A stretch of DNA of 64,000 bases, from the NCBI GenBank assembly GCA_047621325.1, contig JBLHLT010000006.1, positions 124,001-188,000 of the forward strand, read 5' to 3'. Below, piece by piece: positions 62,069 to 64,000 of the stretch (its first letter is position 1; the number at the start of each line of letters is the position of its first letter). The stretch comes from Bermanella sp047621325 (GTDB lineage: Bacteria > Pseudomonadota > Gammaproteobacteria > Pseudomonadales > Oceanobacteraceae). The notes beneath the pieces were generated by a model, which saw nothing but the letters and a program-made list of their open reading frames with translations, searched no databases and was not told the origin of the DNA. A program made the translations under genes and the position numbers.

Positions 62069-62516
62069 CAGAATGGAATCGAAGGTTTTTAGAAATGGTA
62101 AATATATGCACCACAGAAGAGCAAAATCACAACCTCACAGACTGTTCAATACTTAACCAGCCCCTCACCTTTATCAAAAAATGACCCACGGCGGCACACA
62201 AACCCACTCCCCCCCTGACCAAATGAGTGCACTTATACCATCTAAACAACCGCGATTAAGCCCATTCAGCTATGCCAGCAGTAACATCACAGCAACGGAA
62301 TATCATCACCCGCCACAAAGCTATCAGTGGTGGTACAGTGATTTGGGGCAGGAACTACGAGACAGCAACCAAGACACTCATGATTAGAAAATAGTCCTAG
62401 TTCATCTAGGATGACCCTTCTTTCATGGTTGAATGAACAACTACATTCGTAATTCTCTTTTTAATTTAAAGCGCATGGTCATATCCAACAAGGAAGTCTG
62501 TAGTGGTACCGTCATC
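62069..62516. other. Intergenic region between the nitrate operon and the transposase remnant
   Basis: A frame at 62181-62387 is open but its His/Pro/Ser-rich product lacks any motif or ribosome site, so I do not call a gene. A small hairpin TCCTAG-TTCAT-CTAGGA lies near 62394-62410 and could be a REP-type palindrome linked to the transposase. Confidence 0.35.
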
Positions 62517-63571
62517 ATGCCAAAACCAAGGAAAGAGCACGTCTGCTTAGAAGTCACGCCGTAAAACCACTGTGTTTCACGCTGTGTGCGCAAAGCTTAT
62601 TTGTGTGGTGCTGATATCATTACCAATGAAAGTTATGAACATCGCCGTGGTGGCATGAGAATTAAACAAACACAAATATTTACGATTGATATTGCCGCCT
62701 ATGGGATCATGTCGAATCACTACCACGTTGTTTTGCACATCAACAAAGAAATTGCTAATAACTGGTCTTTTGATGAGGTGATTGATCGTTGGCATCAGCT
62801 TTATAAAGGTAATGTACTTAGCCAGCGCTTTCGGGCTCGTATTGCATTGTCAGATGCTGAGCTTGATAAACTTTATGAATACGTAGAGTTATGGCATGAA
62901 CGTTTAATGGATATTAGTTGGTTTATGCACCGCTTAAATAGAGGCTGTAAATAAATTTGTATCACGACAAGCTAATTATGAAGATAACTGCACGGGTCAT
63001 TTCTCATCTTCGCACCCTTCGAGCAGCCTAACGGCTGTGTATATTGTTCCTACAATTTATGGGTAAGCCACTTTAAATCTCAAGCCTTACTCGATGAAAA
63101 GGCATTGGCCGCATGTTTAGCCTATGTGGATTTGAACCCTGTAAGAACCTGTATGGCGAATACCCCTGAATAATCTGAATTTACTTCAATTAAGCAACGA
63201 GCAGAGAAAGCTAAAACCACGTATTCCGCTAATCACCCGAACCAACAAGTTAAGTATTTAATGCCGTTTTCTGGCAACCCAAAAGAAGGTATGCCGTTTG
63301 GCTTACGGTTTAAATTAACTGATTATTTAGGATTGGTTGAGCTGACTGGGCGAGTGATTAAGGATGATAAACGTGGCAGTATTTCAAAGACATTACCGTC
63401 TAGCTTACAGCGTTTGAATATTGAAGCAGATAGCTGGTTAAAATTAACCACGTCATTTGAATCCAGCTTTAAAGATTTAGTCGGCAACCCAACTGCTTTA
63501 GGTAAAACAGTTGAATTTCTTGATCGTAAGCGACGACCTAACCTCAAAAATGGCCAAACCCTACTGACTTA
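62517..63571 (+). pseudogene. Decayed RAYT/IS200-like (COG1943) transposase
   Basis: Translating in pieces recovers a whole transposase of the REP-associated tyrosine type. The start is MPKPRKEHVCLEVTP (62517), then comes a nonsense codon (62562-62564), then the catalytic histidine pair in AAYGIMSNHYHVVLHINKE. A frameshift follows near 62945. About 56 foreign bases near 63003-63060 interrupt it, then CLAYVDLNPVRTCMANTPE, another stop near 63170, and a conserved C-terminal tail ending VEFLDRKRRPNLKNGQTLLT. These hits leave it inactive. It sits beside an integron attC, in a region open to insertions. Confidence 0.85.
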
Positions 63572-63783
63572 GATTTCACATCACAATTATTCTAATACGC
63601 TATTCAATGGCGGGATGACTGCTACACAACTTTTCAAAAACAGATAACAACTAAACTTAAACACAAATAAATGAGGGTGATGCCTCACCTTTCACTTTCA
63701 ACATTTAATGGGTCGAAGATTAAAACTAGCGCACCTCAGCTTATATTATTAGCTGAGTGTCTTGGATATTTGTTCCTTGAGAA
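63572..63783. other. Intergenic DNA next to the attC site
   Basis: No gene is seen. An inverted repeat CTCAGCT/AGCTGAG around a nine-base loop lies at about 63738-63760. It is not followed by a T-run on either strand. Confidence 0.35.
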
Positions 63784-63884
63784 GCATAACGCCGCAAACA
63801 GCTGCGTAGCAATTTGGCGCAACTTTTACGGCTTTTTGCAAAAGATGTGACAAATTGCGGAGTCCGCTCTTTGCCTTGTTATGC
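63784..63884 (-). mobile_element. Integron attC recombination site
   Basis: The site is bounded by GCATAAC (63784-63790) and GTTATGC (63878-63884), the R'' and R' core boxes. The two halves pair through GCAAACAGC/GCAAAGAGC, GCAATTTG/CAAATTGC and CTTTT/AAAAG blocks separated by unpaired spacers, the imperfect-palindrome architecture that integron integrases recognise. The adjoining minus-strand gene stops inside the R' box, as cassette genes often do. Confidence 0.85.
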
Positions 63885-64000
63885 GATTGCATACTTCATT
63901 TTATAACCACCTGTGATTTCAAAGCCGTTAAATTTATAAAACTCTACTGTACGGTCAAATTCTGGAACTGGCGGTGTACATAGCTCAAGACGCTTCCATT
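63879..64000 (-). CDS. C-terminus of a cassette-borne GNAT acetyltransferase, cut by the window edge
   Basis: The last 39 codons before TAA (63881-63879) read WKRLELCTPPVPEFDRTVEF then YKFNGFEITGGYKMKYAIA. This is the FYxxxGFE strand and final beta hairpin of a GNAT acetyltransferase. The stop codon overlaps the attC core, so the gene is part of a mobile cassette oriented leftwards. The N-terminal part is beyond the window, so the substrate cannot be judged. Confidence 0.7.
   Translation of the reverse strand, partial: WKRLELCTPPVPEFDRTVEFYKFNGFEITGGYKMKYAIA

Noticed and set aside
62181..62387. 68-codon open frame before the transposase remnant
   Set aside because: No ribosome site, a low-complexity His/Pro/Ser product and no recognisable motif.
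63003..63061. Second attC site inside the transposase remnant
   Set aside because: It has a short hairpin and a TAAC string but no paired core boxes or internal arm blocks.
1..64000. CRISPR array, rRNA or tRNA genes, prophage
   Set aside because: I saw no regularly spaced direct repeats, no cloverleaf-like or rRNA-like sequence and no phage structural genes on either strand.

Overview
The window looks like chromosomal DNA from a marine-type gammaproteobacterium of moderate to low G+C, in the broad Oceanospirillales/Pseudomonadales neighbourhood. The order gntR-smc-zipA-ligA is the one I know from Pseudomonas. The scpA-scpB-rluB and trpS-yciO-rnm-yciI groupings, mnmC, tesB and trmA also fit. 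The genus is inference; no rRNA or tRNA gene was seen.

Layout. (1) 1-16.3 kb, minus strand: a tightly packed surface-polysaccharide (O-antigen/capsule) operon. It runs from galE through wbpO/wbpP-like genes, rmlB/rmlA, an aminotransferase, an ATP-grasp ligase, an acetyltransferase, Wzx, a glycosyltransferase, a serine-acetyltransferase-like enzyme, a Tat-exported beta-helix lipoprotein, Wzy and an amidotransferase, to a polysaccharide deacetylase cut by the left edge. Together these could make UDP-GalNAcA (possibly amidated) and a dTDP-4-amino-4,6-dideoxyhexose carrying an unusual acyl or aminoacyl group. (2) 16.9-37 kb: housekeeping genes (rluB, scpB, scpA, trpS, yciO, rnm, yciI, a periplasmic cyclophilin, mnmC, ligA, zipA, smc, a GntR regulator). 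(3) 37.2-43.4 kb: an Hsp20 chaperone with a sigma32-like promoter, a DUF2804 protein and an RND efflux pair. (4) 43.4-47.8 kb: an accessory island with G-rich and palindromic repeats, a RelE/ParE toxin remnant, an A+T-rich NACHT-type NTPase ending in pentapeptide repeats (a candidate anti-phage protein), a frameshifted acetyltransferase and a uracil-DNA-glycosylase-like protein. (5) 48-55.2 kb: exported proteins of unknown function, an operon of a c-type cytochrome lipoprotein, a Tat-exported aldonolactone-oxidase-type flavoprotein and a Tat-exported PLP enzyme, and a 7TM-type sensor kinase that lacks the phospho-accepting histidine. (6) 55.6-61.9 kb: tesB, trmA and a nitrate ABC transporter (nrtA-nrtB-nrtD order) behind a good sigma54 promoter. 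(7) 62.5-64 kb: a decayed RAYT-type transposase, then a well-formed integron attC site and the tail of a cassette-borne acetyltransferase.

The best candidates for new biology are the NACHT-pentapeptide protein at 44.1-46.1 kb, the acyl-sugar module at 8.1-10.8 kb, the attC cassette at the right edge, the His-less sensor kinase at 52.9-55.2 kb and the cytochrome/flavoprotein/PLP-enzyme operon at 49.7-52.8 kb. Functions come from reading motifs in the translated sequence; no database search was run.
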